From Curvibacter sp. GWA2_64_110 (GTDB taxonomy: Bacteria; Pseudomonadota; Gammaproteobacteria; Burkholderiales; Burkholderiaceae_C), in the NCBI GenBank assembly GCA_001797315.1, contig MGPC01000011.1, positions 1 to 64,000 of the forward strand: a stretch of DNA of 64,000 bases, in the 5' to 3' direction. The translations under genes and the position numbers were made by a program. The notes under the pieces are model-generated. The model saw only the letters and a program-made list of their open reading frames with translations, was not told the DNA's origin and ran no database searches. Positions within the stretch are counted from its first letter, which is position 1, and every line of letters starts with the position of its first letter. Shown in pieces: positions 1 to 7,308 of this stretch.

Positions 1-101
1 TGCAGTTCGTGGTCAAGGGCGCCAAGGCTGGCGACAAGATCAGCATCAGCTGGAAAGACAACAAGGGCGACAGCCGCACCGACGAAGCAACGGTGTCCTG
101 A
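1..101 (+). CDS. soxZ: Sulfur-oxidation carrier subunit SoxZ, 3' end only
   Basis: The open frame enters from the left edge (frame begins at base 3) and stops at TGA 99-101, giving about 32 residues that end in a lysine- and aspartate-rich beta-strand pattern (KISISWKDNKGDS). This matches the C-terminus of SoxZ, the partner of SoxY in the periplasmic carrier complex that holds sulfur intermediates as a cysteine conjugate. The identification leans on position, since soxA, soxX and soxB follow on the same strand. The start and most of the gene lie outside the window. Confidence 0.8.
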   Translation, partial: QFVVKGAKAGDKISISWKDNKGDSRTDEATVS

Positions 102-121
102 TCGTCGGGTAGTCCCCGAGC

Positions 122-160
122 AAAATGGAAGAGGGCTTGCCCTTTTCCATTTTTCTATTT
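122..160 (+). terminator. Terminator-like hairpin between soxZ and soxA
   Basis: An inverted repeat ATGGAAGAGGGC (126-136) / GCCCTTTTCCAT (139-150), with one G-T pair, is followed by a T-rich tract. It sits inside the sox gene run and could terminate or attenuate transcription before soxA. Confidence 0.6.
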
Positions 161-189
161 TTTAGCAACAACCAGTCGAGGTGACAATG

Positions 190-984
190 ATGAAACGTTT
201 GGCTCTGGCCATCGGAACCGTCGTGGTGGCGGGCAGTGCACTGGCGCAGAAATCGGCGTCAGACGGCATTGCTGAATACCGCGCCATGCTGCAAGACGGC
301 AATCCGGCCGAACTCTTTGAAGCCAAGGGTGAAGACCTCTGGAAGCAAAAACGCGGTCCGAAAAACGCTTCATTGGAACAATGTGACCTCGGCAAAGGCC
401 CGGGTGTGGTCAAGGGCGTGTTTGTCGAACTGCCGCGCCACTTTGCCGACACCAACAGGGTGCAGGACCTGGAGTCGCGCCTGCTGACCTGCATGGAAAC
501 CCTGCAGGGCTTCAACGCCGCCGAGATTGCCAAGACTCCGTTTGGCAAGGGCGAGCAAGCCAACGTCACCGCGCTGGCGACCTGGATCGCCGCCGAATCG
601 CGCGGCATGAAATTCAATCTGCCGAACAGCCACGTGGCTGAGAAGACCATGTATGAAGTGGGCAAGCGCCTGTTCTTCATGCGCGGTGGTTCGCACGACT
701 TTGCCTGTGCCACCTGCCACGGCGAAGACGGCAAACGCATCCGCCTGCAGGACCTGCCCAACCTGACCAAGAACCCGGGTGATGGCGCCGGCTTTGCCGC
801 CTGGCCGGCCTACCGCGTCTCCAACGGCCAGATGTGGAGCATGCAGCTGCGCCTGAACGACTGCTATCGCCAACAACGTTTCCCCTACCCGCTGTTCGGC
901 AGCGACGCCACCATTGCCTTGGGCACCTACATGGGTGTCAACGCCAAGGGCGCCGAATCCATCGCCCCGGCCATCAAGCGCTAA
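190..984 (+). CDS. soxA: SoxA, monoheme-type c-type cytochrome subunit of SoxAX
   Basis: SoxA with SoxX forms the periplasmic heme enzyme that attaches thiosulfate to the SoxY cysteine. The 264-residue protein has a Sec signal peptide (about 1-22), one CATCH heme motif (C173-C176-H177) and a downstream cysteine in LRLNDC (C225). That position matches the cysteine which is the persulfide-modified heme ligand in SoxA proteins. C65 and C101 lie where diheme SoxA carries its first heme. Only one CXXCH exists, so this is the monoheme class, in which those cysteines form a disulfide (family knowledge). GAGGT at 178-182 favours ATG 190 (7 nt spacing), but ATG 187 is possible. soxX follows after 13 bp. 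Confidence 0.93.
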   Translation: MKRLALAIGTVVVAGSALAQKSASDGIAEYRAMLQDGNPAELFEAKGEDLWKQKRGPKNASLEQCDLGKGPGVVKGVFVELPRHFADTNRVQDLESRLLTCMETLQGFNAAEIAKTPFGKGEQANVTALATWIAAESRGMKFNLPNSHVAEKTMYEVGKRLFFMRGGSHDFACATCHGEDGKRIRLQDLPNLTKNPGDGAGFAAWPAYRVSNGQMWSMQLRLNDCYRQQRFPYPLFGSDATIALGTYMGVNAKGAESIAPAIKR

Positions 985-997
985 GAGGAGCCAGCAC

Positions 998-1645
998 ATG
1001 AAGAAACAGATCAAATACATCGCCCCGATCCTGGTGGCCCTGCTGGCTGGCTGCGCCATGGTGCCCAGCGGCCCGGAACTGGACAAGCTGGCGGCCGACA
1101 TCGCCAAGACTTCGTTCCGTGACCAGGGTCAGGCCAAGGTCGACCGCCTGCAGCAGGACGACGCCAACCGCGAATGCGCGGCGGCCAACGTGGCGGGCAA
1201 GCCGATCGACGAGAAGCTGGCCAAGGCCATCGAGGAAAGCAACCTGAAAGCCATCAAGTGGCCCAGCGACGGCAAGTTCCTGGGCGACTGGAAAGAAGGC
1301 GAGAAGATCGCGCAAAGCGGCCGTGGCATGACCTGGACCGACAAGGAAGGCTCGGCCAACGGCGGCAACTGCTACAACTGCCACCAGATCAGCAAGCAGG
1401 AGATCTCCTTCGGCACGCTGGGCCCGAGCCTGTACAACTACGGCAAGATGCGCGGCGTGGCCAACCCGGAGGCCCCCGAGGCCAAGGCCATCGTGGAGTA
1501 CACCTGGGGCAAGATCTGGAACGCGCGTGCCTACAACGCCTGCTCGCAGATGCCGCGTGCCGGCCACAAGGGCATCCTGAACGAGCAGCAGGTCAAGCAC
1601 ATCATGGCGCTGCTGCTGGATCCGAAATCGCCGGTCAACCAGTAA
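998..1645 (+). CDS. soxX: SoxX, monoheme cytochrome c subunit of SoxAX
   Basis: SoxX is the small heme subunit of the SoxAX thiosulfate-activating enzyme. The 215-residue product has one heme motif in NCYNCH near residue 125 and a candidate axial methionine in CSQMPRAGH near residue 189. The N-terminus MKKQIKYIAPILVALLAGC ends in a lipobox-like LAGC, so it may be a lipoprotein rather than a freely soluble periplasmic subunit. The start at 998 is supported by GAGGAG at 985-990, immediately after the soxA stop. An upstream in-frame extension into soxA is unlikely. A strong terminator follows. Confidence 0.92.
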   Translation: MKKQIKYIAPILVALLAGCAMVPSGPELDKLAADIAKTSFRDQGQAKVDRLQQDDANRECAAANVAGKPIDEKLAKAIEESNLKAIKWPSDGKFLGDWKEGEKIAQSGRGMTWTDKEGSANGGNCYNCHQISKQEISFGTLGPSLYNYGKMRGVANPEAPEAKAIVEYTWGKIWNARAYNACSQMPRAGHKGILNEQQVKHIMALLLDPKSPVNQ

Positions 1646-1667
1646 AGCGCAGGATCAACTAGTATCC

Positions 1668-1695
1668 GACCCGGGCCTGCCCGGGTCTTTTTTCC
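1668..1695 (+). terminator. Rho-independent terminator after soxX
   Basis: A perfect 9-bp stem GACCCGGGC (1668-1676) / GCCCGGGTC (1679-1687) with a 2-nt gap is followed by TTTTTT. It lies between soxX and soxB, 26 bp before the soxB start, so soxB may need read-through or its own promoter. Confidence 0.8.
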
Positions 1696-1721
1696 TCAAT
1701 TATTTCAGTGGTTGCGAAACT

Positions 1722-3455
1722 ATGAATCTAAGCAAACGCGAGTTTATGCAAGTGCTCGGCGCGGGCACCATGGCGGGTATGGGCCTGGGCACCTACGCCG
1801 AGGCCGATGCGGCCACCGCGGCCCACGGCCTGTACGACATCCCGAAGTTCGGCAATGTCTCTTTCCTGCACATGACCGACTGCCATGCGCAGCTCATGCC
1901 GATCCACTTCCGCGAGCCCAATGTCAATCTGGGCATCGGCAGCATGAAGGGCAACCTGCCGCACCTGGTGGGAGAGCACCTGCTCAAAGTGGCCAAGGTC
2001 CGCCCCGGCACCGCCGAGGCCCATGCGCTGACCTACCTCGATTTCGAGAAGGCCGCACGCCGTTACGGCAAGGTCGGCGGCTTCGCGCACCTGGCCACGC
2101 TGGTCAAGCGCCTGAAGGCCAGCCGTCCTGGTTCGCTGCTGCTCGACGGCGGTGACACCTGGCAGGGCTCGGCCACTTCGCTGTGGACCAACGCCCAGGA
2201 CATGGTCGACGCCTGCAAGCTGCTGGGCGTGGACGTGATGACCGGCCACTGGGAATTCACCTATGGCATGGAGCGCGTGAAAGAAATCGTCGAGAAGGAC
2301 TTCGCCGGCAAGATCGACTTCGTGGCGCAGAACGTCAAGACCAACGACTTCGGCGACCAGGTGTTCAAACCCTATGTGATCCGCGAGATGAACGGCGTGC
2401 CCTGCGCCATCATCGGACAGGCCTTCCCCTACACCCCGATCGCCAACCCGCGCTACATGGTGGCCGACTGGGCCTTTGGCATCCAGGACGAGAACATGCA
2501 GGCCATGGTCAACGAGGCGCGCGCCAAGGGCGCCCAGGTCGTGGTGGTGCTGTCGCACAACGGCATGGACGTGGACCTGAAGATGGCCAGCCGGGTCTCC
2601 GGCATCGACGCCATCATGGGCGGCCACACGCACGACGGCATGCCGGTGGCCAGCATCGTGAGCAACAAGGGCGGCAAGACGCTGGTGACCAATGCCGGCT
2701 CCAACGGCAAGTTCCTCGGTGTGCTCGACTTCGAGGTCAAGGAGAAGAAGGTCACCGACTTCCGCTACAAGCTGCTGCCGGTGTTCGCCAACATGCTGCC
2801 GGCCGACAAGGACATGGGCGCGCTCATCACCAAGATCCGCGCCCCGTATGAAGCCAAGCTGAATGAAGTGCTGGCCGTGACCGAAGGCACGCTGTACCGC
2901 CGCGGCAATTTCAACGGCACCGGCGACCAGCTGCTGCTGGATGCGCTGATCGACGTGCAGGGCGCCGACATCGCCTTCTCGCCCGGCTTCCGCTGGGGTA
3001 CCAGCCTGCTGCAGGGCCAGGCCATCACGCGCGAATGGCTGATGGACATGACCGCCACCACCTACTCCTACGCCACGGTGACGCCGATGAGCGGTGCCAC
3101 CATCAAGACGGTGCTGGAAGACGTGTGCGACAACCTGTTCAACCCCGACCCCTACTACCAGCAGGGCGGCGACATGGTGCGCGTGGGCGGCCTGCAGTAC
3201 AGCTGCAACCCGCTGGAAAGCATGGGCAAGCGCATCAGCGACATGCGCCTGAACGGCAAGCTGATCGAAGCCGACAAGACCTACAAGGTGGCCGGCTGGG
3301 CGCCGGTGGCAGAGGAAGCCAAGAACGCCGGCGGCAAGCAGGTGTGGGAAGTGGTCGAGACCTGGCTCAAGGCCCGCGGCGGCAAGGTCACGCCGCGCAA
3401 GCTCAACATGCCCAAGATCGAGGGCGTGCTGCCCAACCCGGGCTACGCCGCCTGA
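1722..3455 (+). CDS. soxB: SoxB, thiosulfohydrolase
   Basis: SoxB is the periplasmic dimanganese enzyme that hydrolyses the terminal sulfone from SoxY-bound intermediates, releasing sulfate. The 577-residue protein begins SKREFMQVLGAG, a twin-arginine-like export signal (KR in place of RR). It carries the metallophosphoesterase/5'-nucleotidase motifs in order: HMTDCHAQ near residue 48, GGDTWQGS near 143, GHWEFTYG near 178, SHNGMD near 280 and GGHTHDGMP near 303. The second half is the 5'-nucleotidase C-terminal domain. Length and motifs are normal for the family. It is the last gene of the sox run here, with a strong terminator downstream. Confidence 0.96.
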   Translation: MNLSKREFMQVLGAGTMAGMGLGTYAEADAATAAHGLYDIPKFGNVSFLHMTDCHAQLMPIHFREPNVNLGIGSMKGNLPHLVGEHLLKVAKVRPGTAEAHALTYLDFEKAARRYGKVGGFAHLATLVKRLKASRPGSLLLDGGDTWQGSATSLWTNAQDMVDACKLLGVDVMTGHWEFTYGMERVKEIVEKDFAGKIDFVAQNVKTNDFGDQVFKPYVIREMNGVPCAIIGQAFPYTPIANPRYMVADWAFGIQDENMQAMVNEARAKGAQVVVVLSHNGMDVDLKMASRVSGIDAIMGGHTHDGMPVASIVSNKGGKTLVTNAGSNGKFLGVLDFEVKEKKVTDFRYKLLPVFANMLPADKDMGALITKIRAPYEAKLNEVLAVTEGTLYRRGNFNGTGDQLLLDALIDVQGADIAFSPGFRWGTSLLQGQAITREWLMDMTATTYSYATVTPMSGATIKTVLEDVCDNLFNPDPYYQQGGDMVRVGGLQYSCNPLESMGKRISDMRLNGKLIEADKTYKVAGWAPVAEEAKNAGGKQVWEVVETWLKARGGKVTPRKLNMPKIEGVLPNPGYAA

Positions 3456-3472
3456 TCCGGCACATGGCAAAC

Positions 3473-3503
3473 ACAAACGGGGCCTGCGGGCCCCGTTTGT
3501 TTT
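3473..3503 (+). terminator. Terminator after soxB
   Basis: A perfect 12-bp stem ACAAACGGGGCC (3473-3484) / GGCCCCGTTTGT (3489-3500) with loop TGCG and a short T stretch. It lies between the convergent soxB and DsrE-like genes. Confidence 0.8.
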
Positions 3504-3517
3504 GGGGGCTGCGGCCC

Positions 3518-4054
3518 TCAGCGGATCTGTTCGATGGAAAACTTTTTGTCCTGGACGATGGCGGGAATCAGCGCATAACCCTGGTTCTGCCAGTGCATCA
3601 GCTCGGTCAGGGCCGAGGGCGTGACCTCGACAAAATCGTGCAGGTCGGCCGCGGTGTAACCGTAGTCCTTCATGGCCAGCCCGCAGACCTTGAACTTCAC
3701 GCCCATCTCGGCGTAGTAGCGCATGCGCTGCACCACTTCCTGGTAGCGCTCCTGGTTCTTCTTCGCCAGCGTCACGATCTCGGTGCCGTGTATCAGCACG
3801 ATGATGTTCATGTCCTCGGCGAACATGCTGTACGGCGCTTCGGTCAGCGGGTTGACCAAGCCGCGCACCCAGTACAGCGCCGAAGGCAGCTTGGCCGGGT
3901 CGTCGAGGTAGATGTCGACCAGGGCCTTGGGGTTCTTGTAGGGCGTCTGCACGATCTTGGCCTGGGCCAGGGCGGGGACGGTCTGCAGGGTGCCGGTCAG
4001 CAGAATGGCCGTGCACAAGCAGCGGAACAGGCGAGGGAGTCGGGTTGGGCGCAT
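3518..4054 (-). CDS. Exported DsrE/YchN-like family protein
   Basis: The 178-residue protein starts with a clear Sec signal peptide (cleavage near AQA, residue 30-32). The mature part resembles the DsrE/F fold: a central strand NIIVLIHGTEI, a helix rich in Lys/Gln, and a single conserved-looking cysteine C124 in FKVCGLAMK, the position where DsrE-type proteins carry sulfur. Its location next to the sox genes suggests a periplasmic sulfur-handling role, but that is inference. It is convergent with soxB, and tRNA-Arg lies just upstream on the same strand. Confidence 0.7.
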   Translation of the reverse strand: MRPTRLPRLFRCLCTAILLTGTLQTVPALAQAKIVQTPYKNPKALVDIYLDDPAKLPSALYWVRGLVNPLTEAPYSMFAEDMNIIVLIHGTEIVTLAKKNQERYQEVVQRMRYYAEMGVKFKVCGLAMKDYGYTAADLHDFVEVTPSALTELMHWQNQGYALIPAIVQDKKFSIEQIR

Positions 4055-4076
4055 AGGTATTCCTTTGCAGCGCCGC

Positions 4077-4151
4077 TGGTGCCTCCGACAGGAATCGAAC
4101 CTGTATCTAGCGCTTAGGAGGCGCTCGTTCTATCCATTGAACTACGGCGGC
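4077..4151 (-). tRNA. tRNA-Arg (anticodon CCT)
   Basis: Read on the minus strand, the sequence folds as a tRNA. The acceptor is GCCGCCG / CGGAGGC with one G-A mismatch, and the D stem is GTTC/GAAC. The anticodon stem AGCGC/GCGCT encloses loop CTCCTAA, giving anticodon CCT. The T arm is ACAGG-TTCGATT-CCTGT with discriminator A, and the 3' CCA is encoded (4077-4079). The first nine nucleotides are shared with a long inverted repeat described separately. Confidence 0.95.
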
Positions 4152-4187
4152 TGGCCTGCCATTGTAAATGGCAGGCCAGCCGCCGTA
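4143..4187. repeat. Perfect 21-bp inverted repeat overlapping the 5' end of tRNA-Arg
   Basis: Arms 4143-4163 and 4167-4187 are exact reverse complements around a GTA loop. The left arm contains tRNA nucleotides 1-9. The right arm ends five bases before the stop codon of the upstream VWA gene. There is no U tract on either strand, so it is not an ordinary terminator. Confidence 0.9.
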
Positions 4188-4191
4188 AGGC

Positions 4192-5403
4192 CTATTTGGT
4201 CAGCAATCGCATGGCTTCCTCGATGCCCTTGATGGTCAGCGGGTACATGCGGTGGTTGGTCAGCTGCTGGATGATGCTGATGCTCTGGCGGTACTGCCAG
4301 ACGCCCTGCGGCTCCGGGTTGATCCAGGCGAATTTCGGGAAGGCGTTGGTCAGGCGCTGCAGCCATTCGGCGCCGGCTTCCTCGTTGTTGTACTCCACGC
4401 TGCCGCCGGGCTGCAGGATCTCGTACGGGCTCATGGTGGCGTCGCCGACGAAGATCAGCTTGTAGTCCTTGTTGTACTTGCGGATGATGTCCCAGGTCGG
4501 GAACTTTTCGCTGTAGCGCCGCCGGTTGTTCTTCCACATGAAGTCGTAGACGCAGTTGTGGAAGTAATAGAACTCCAGGTGCTTGAACTCGGTCTTGGTG
4601 GCGCTGAACAGTTCCTCCACGCGGGCGATGTGCTCGTCCATGGTGCCGCCCACGTCCATCAGCAGCAGTACCTTCACGTTGTTGTGGCGCTCGGGCACCA
4701 TCTTGATGTCCAGGTAGCCGGCGTTGGCGGCGGTGGATCGGATGGTGTCGTCCAGGTCAAGCTCCAGCTCGTGGCCCTCGCGCGCGAAGCGGCGCAGCCG
4801 GCGCAGCGCCACCTTGATGTTGCGCGTTCCCAGCTCCTGCGTGTCGTCGTAGTCCTTGTAGGCGCGCTGGTCCCACACCTTCACCGCGCTCTTGTTGCGG
4901 CTCTTGTCCTGGCCGATGCGGATGCCCTGCGGGTTGTAGCCGTTGGCGCCGAAGGGCGAGGTGCCGCCGGTGCCGATCCACTTGCTGCCGCCCTCGTGGC
5001 GCTCCTTCTGCTCCTCGAAGCGCTTCTTCAGCGTCTCCATCAGCTCGTCCCAGCCCATCTTCTCGATCGCGGCCCTCTCTTCCGGGCTCAGGTTGAGCTC
5101 CAGGTTCTTGCGCAGCCACTCCAGCGGAATGTCCTTGGTGAAGTCGGTCAGCATCTCCACGCCCTTGAAGTAGGCGGCGAAGGCGCGGTCGAACTTGTCG
5201 TAGTGCTTCTCGTCCTTTACCAGCGCGGTGCGGCTGAGGTAGTAGAAGTCGTCGATGGCATAGCCGGACGACTGCGCGGCGTCATCCGCCACCGCCTTGG
5301 GGCCGACCACGCCTTCCTTCAGCGCTTCGAGCAGGGTCAGGTATTCCTTGACCGAGACCGGCAGCTTGGCGGCGCGCAGGGTGTAGAAGAAATCGTTCAG
5401 CAT
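4192..5403 (-). CDS. VWA (CoxE-like) domain protein paired with a MoxR ATPase
   Basis: The 403-residue protein has an N-terminal charged helical region, a glycine-rich linker around 138-160 and a C-terminal von Willebrand factor A fold. The MIDAS core reads LLLMDVGGT (D250-G252-T254), so the usual DxSxS first serine is a glycine. Such proteins typically work with MoxR-type AAA+ ATPases in maturation or assembly of metal- or cofactor-containing enzymes. A MoxR gene is present upstream on the same strand (6346-7188), separated by a GNAT gene and a small membrane protein. The target is unknown. Confidence 0.8.
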   Translation of the reverse strand: MLNDFFYTLRAAKLPVSVKEYLTLLEALKEGVVGPKAVADDAAQSSGYAIDDFYYLSRTALVKDEKHYDKFDRAFAAYFKGVEMLTDFTKDIPLEWLRKNLELNLSPEERAAIEKMGWDELMETLKKRFEEQKERHEGGSKWIGTGGTSPFGANGYNPQGIRIGQDKSRNKSAVKVWDQRAYKDYDDTQELGTRNIKVALRRLRRFAREGHELELDLDDTIRSTAANAGYLDIKMVPERHNNVKVLLLMDVGGTMDEHIARVEELFSATKTEFKHLEFYYFHNCVYDFMWKNNRRRYSEKFPTWDIIRKYNKDYKLIFVGDATMSPYEILQPGGSVEYNNEEAGAEWLQRLTNAFPKFAWINPEPQGVWQYRQSISIIQQLTNHRMYPLTIKGIEEAMRLLTK

Positions 5404-5421
5404 GGCATCACTCCCAGCGCG

Positions 5422-6027
5422 TCACGCCGGCTGGCGCGGCTTATCCAGCAGGTAGAGCAGCTGGGCCCGGGCCTCGGGCCATTCGCCGCTGCGCATGCTG
5501 TACATCACGGTGTCGCGGATGGTGCCGTCGCGCCGCAGAGCGTGGCCGCGGATCACGCCGTCTTTTTTGGCGCCCAGGCGCTCGATGGCGGCTTGCGAGG
5601 CGAAGTTGAAATTGTCGGTGCGCCAGCCCACCACGTGGCAGCCCAGGGTCTCGAAGGCATGCGTCAGCATCAGCAGCTTGCAGGTGGTGTTGACGTGGGT
5701 GCGCTGCACGCTCTTGGCGTACCAGGTGTAGCCGATCTCCACCCGTTTCACCGCCGGCAGGATATCGTGGTAGCTGGTGCTGCCCAGCACGCGGCCGTTC
5801 AGTTCGTCCAGCACGGCAAAGGCAAAGCGGTTGCCCTCGGCGCGCATCTTCAGTGCGGTGTCGATGTAACCCCGGGTCTCGTCCGGCCTCGGCACCCCGG
5901 TCACGCGCAGGTTCCACAGCGCGCCGTCGGCCGCGGCGGCACGCAGGCCGTCCTCGTGCTCCGGGCCCAGCGGCACCAGCTGCACGCCACGCAGCGCCAG
6001 GGTGACAGGTTCGACGAAGGCGGTCAT
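5422..6027 (-). CDS. GNAT family N-acetyltransferase
   Basis: The 201-residue protein resembles RimJ/RimL-type GNAT acetyltransferases. It has an early PLGPEHEDGL motif, the strand GYTWYAKSVQRTHVNT corresponding to the acetyl-CoA-binding region, and NFASQAAIERLGAKKDGV, typical of the C-terminal part of the fold. I chose ATG 6025-6027 (MTAFVEP) over an upstream extension to 6099, because the extension reads through a repeat-like intergenic sequence. The substrate cannot be inferred. It sits between the VWA and MoxR genes, probably by chance. Confidence 0.8.
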   Translation of the reverse strand: MTAFVEPVTLALRGVQLVPLGPEHEDGLRAAAADGALWNLRVTGVPRPDETRGYIDTALKMRAEGNRFAFAVLDELNGRVLGSTSYHDILPAVKRVEIGYTWYAKSVQRTHVNTTCKLLMLTHAFETLGCHVVGWRTDNFNFASQAAIERLGAKKDGVIRGHALRRDGTIRDTVMYSMRSGEWPEARAQLLYLLDKPRQPA

Positions 6028-6040
6028 ATCAGTCGCCGCA

Positions 6041-6109
6041 GGGCCGCCCCAAGGCGACGACGGTCCCCTCAGGGGGCAGCGCAGTACACGAAGTGACAAG
6101 CGTGGGGGT
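6041..6109. repeat. Intergenic GC-rich repeat resembling Comamonadaceae dispersed elements
   Basis: The segment contains GGGCCGCCCC, TCCCCTCAGGGGGCAGCGCA and a final GTGGGGG, with CCCCT/AGGGG as an internal palindrome. Sequences of this form are, from memory, scattered between genes in Comamonadaceae. A genome-wide search would confirm it. No gene is seen here. Confidence 0.4.
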
Positions 6110-6113
6110 CATG

Positions 6114-6332
6114 TCAGGCGCCTCCGGCCCCGCGCTTGCGCAGCCAGCGGCGTGCCAGCTGCAGGCCCAGGCCGCCGCCCAGGCCGACCAGCGCGATGGC
6201 ACCGATGCTGGCGCCGCCGTAGCCTTCGGCGAAGAGATCCCAGCCCAGCAGGCGGCCGAGCCAGTAGCCGGCCAGTGCCCCGCCGATGAAACCGATGGCG
6301 TCGGACAGGCCTTCAATCAGCAGTTTGTTCAC
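6114..6332 (-). CDS. Small glycine-rich membrane protein
   Basis: This 72-residue product has two hydrophobic segments (about 10-30 and 40-62) rich in glycine (FIGGALAGYWLGRLLGW, GALALVGLGGG-like pattern) and a basic C-terminus RRWLRKRG. It starts 13 bp after the moxR stop on the same strand, which suggests co-transcription. No function is recognised. Confidence 0.6.
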   Translation of the reverse strand: MNKLLIEGLSDAIGFIGGALAGYWLGRLLGWDLFAEGYGGASIGAIALVGLGGGLGLQLARRWLRKRGAGGA

Positions 6333-6345
6333 AGCGTCACCTGCT

Positions 6346-7188
6346 TCAGCGGTTGCGCTGGTTCATGAACACCAGCTTTTCGAACAGGCTCACGTCCTGC
6401 TCGTTCTTCAGCAGCGCGCCCACCAGCGGCGGCACGGCCACCTTGTCGTCCTTGCTCTGCAGCGCATCGAGCGGAATGTCCTCGGCCAGCAGCAGCTTGA
6501 GCCAGTCCAGCAGCTCGCTGGTGGAGGGCTTTTTCTTCAGGCCGGGCAGGTTGCGCACGTCGAAGAAGGTCTTCATGGCCGCGCTCAGCAGTTCCTGCTT
6601 GAGGCCGGGGAAGTGCACGTCCACGATCTTCTGCATCGTTTCCGCATCGGGGAACTTGATGTAGTGGAAGAAGCAGCGGCGCAGGAAGGCGTCGGGCAGC
6701 TCCTTCTCGTTGTTGGAGGTGATGAACACCAGCGGCCGGTGCTTGGCGCGCACCAGTTCGCGCGTCTCGTAGCAGTAGAACTCCATGCGGTCGATTTCGC
6801 GCAGCAGGTCGTTGGGGAACTCGATGTCGGCCTTGTCGATCTCGTCGATCAGCAGCGCCACCGGCCGGTCGGCGGTGAAAGCCTGCCACAGCACGCCCTT
6901 GACGATGTAGTTGTGGATGTCCTTGACCTTCTCGTCACCCAGCTGGCTGTCGCGCAGGCGGCTCACGGCATCGTACTCGTACAGGCCCTGTTGCGCCTTG
7001 GTGGTGGACTTGATGTGCCACTGCAGCAGCGGCAGGTCCAGCGCGGTGGCCACTTCCTCGGCCAGCATGGTCTTGCCGGTGCCAGGCTCGCCCTTGACCA
7101 GCAGCGGGCGCTTGAGCGTGATGGCTGCATTGACCGACAGCATCAGGTCCTGGGTGGCGACGTAGTTGGAAGTACCTTGGAATTTCAT
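6346..7188 (-). CDS. MoxR-family AAA+ ATPase
   Basis: The 280-residue ATPase carries Walker A GEPGTGKT (33-40), Walker B LLIDE (112-116), and the sensor-1 region VFITSNNEKELPDAFLRRCFF, typical of MoxR proteins. It probably acts as a chaperone-like ATPase with the VWA protein encoded downstream (4192-5403). ATG 7188 lies about 120 bp from the divergent cytochrome c4 gene, so both promoters share this AT-richer gap. Confidence 0.88.
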   Translation of the reverse strand: MKFQGTSNYVATQDLMLSVNAAITLKRPLLVKGEPGTGKTMLAEEVATALDLPLLQWHIKSTTKAQQGLYEYDAVSRLRDSQLGDEKVKDIHNYIVKGVLWQAFTADRPVALLIDEIDKADIEFPNDLLREIDRMEFYCYETRELVRAKHRPLVFITSNNEKELPDAFLRRCFFHYIKFPDAETMQKIVDVHFPGLKQELLSAAMKTFFDVRNLPGLKKKPSTSELLDWLKLLLAEDIPLDALQSKDDKVAVPPLVGALLKNEQDVSLFEKLVFMNQRNR

Positions 7189-7250
7189 GATCTGGATGGT
7201 CGGGCTTGGACTGGGGAAAACACGGAGTTGGCGGTCGATATAATGCCGAA

Positions 7251-7264
7251 CTGATTTATATCAA
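7251..7264 (+). promoter_or_regulatory. FNR/ANR-type box upstream of cytochrome c4
   Basis: CTGAT-TTAT-ATCAA matches the FNR/ANR consensus TTGAT-N4-ATCAA at 9 of 10 positions. It lies about 45 bp upstream of the cytochrome c4 start, in an AT-rich stretch between divergent genes. Confidence 0.55.
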
Positions 7265-7308
7265 TCTCTGGCTATTTTTTTCAATCACAGGCTGATTGTC
7301 CTCGCAAA

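Noticed and set aside
1728-4016. 762-codon antisense frame opposite soxB
   Set aside because: High-GC third-position shadow; soxB on the other strand has full motifs and length.
4143-4187. The tRNA-Arg inverted repeat as a Rho-independent terminator
   Set aside because: No T run on either strand and one arm is part of the tRNA.
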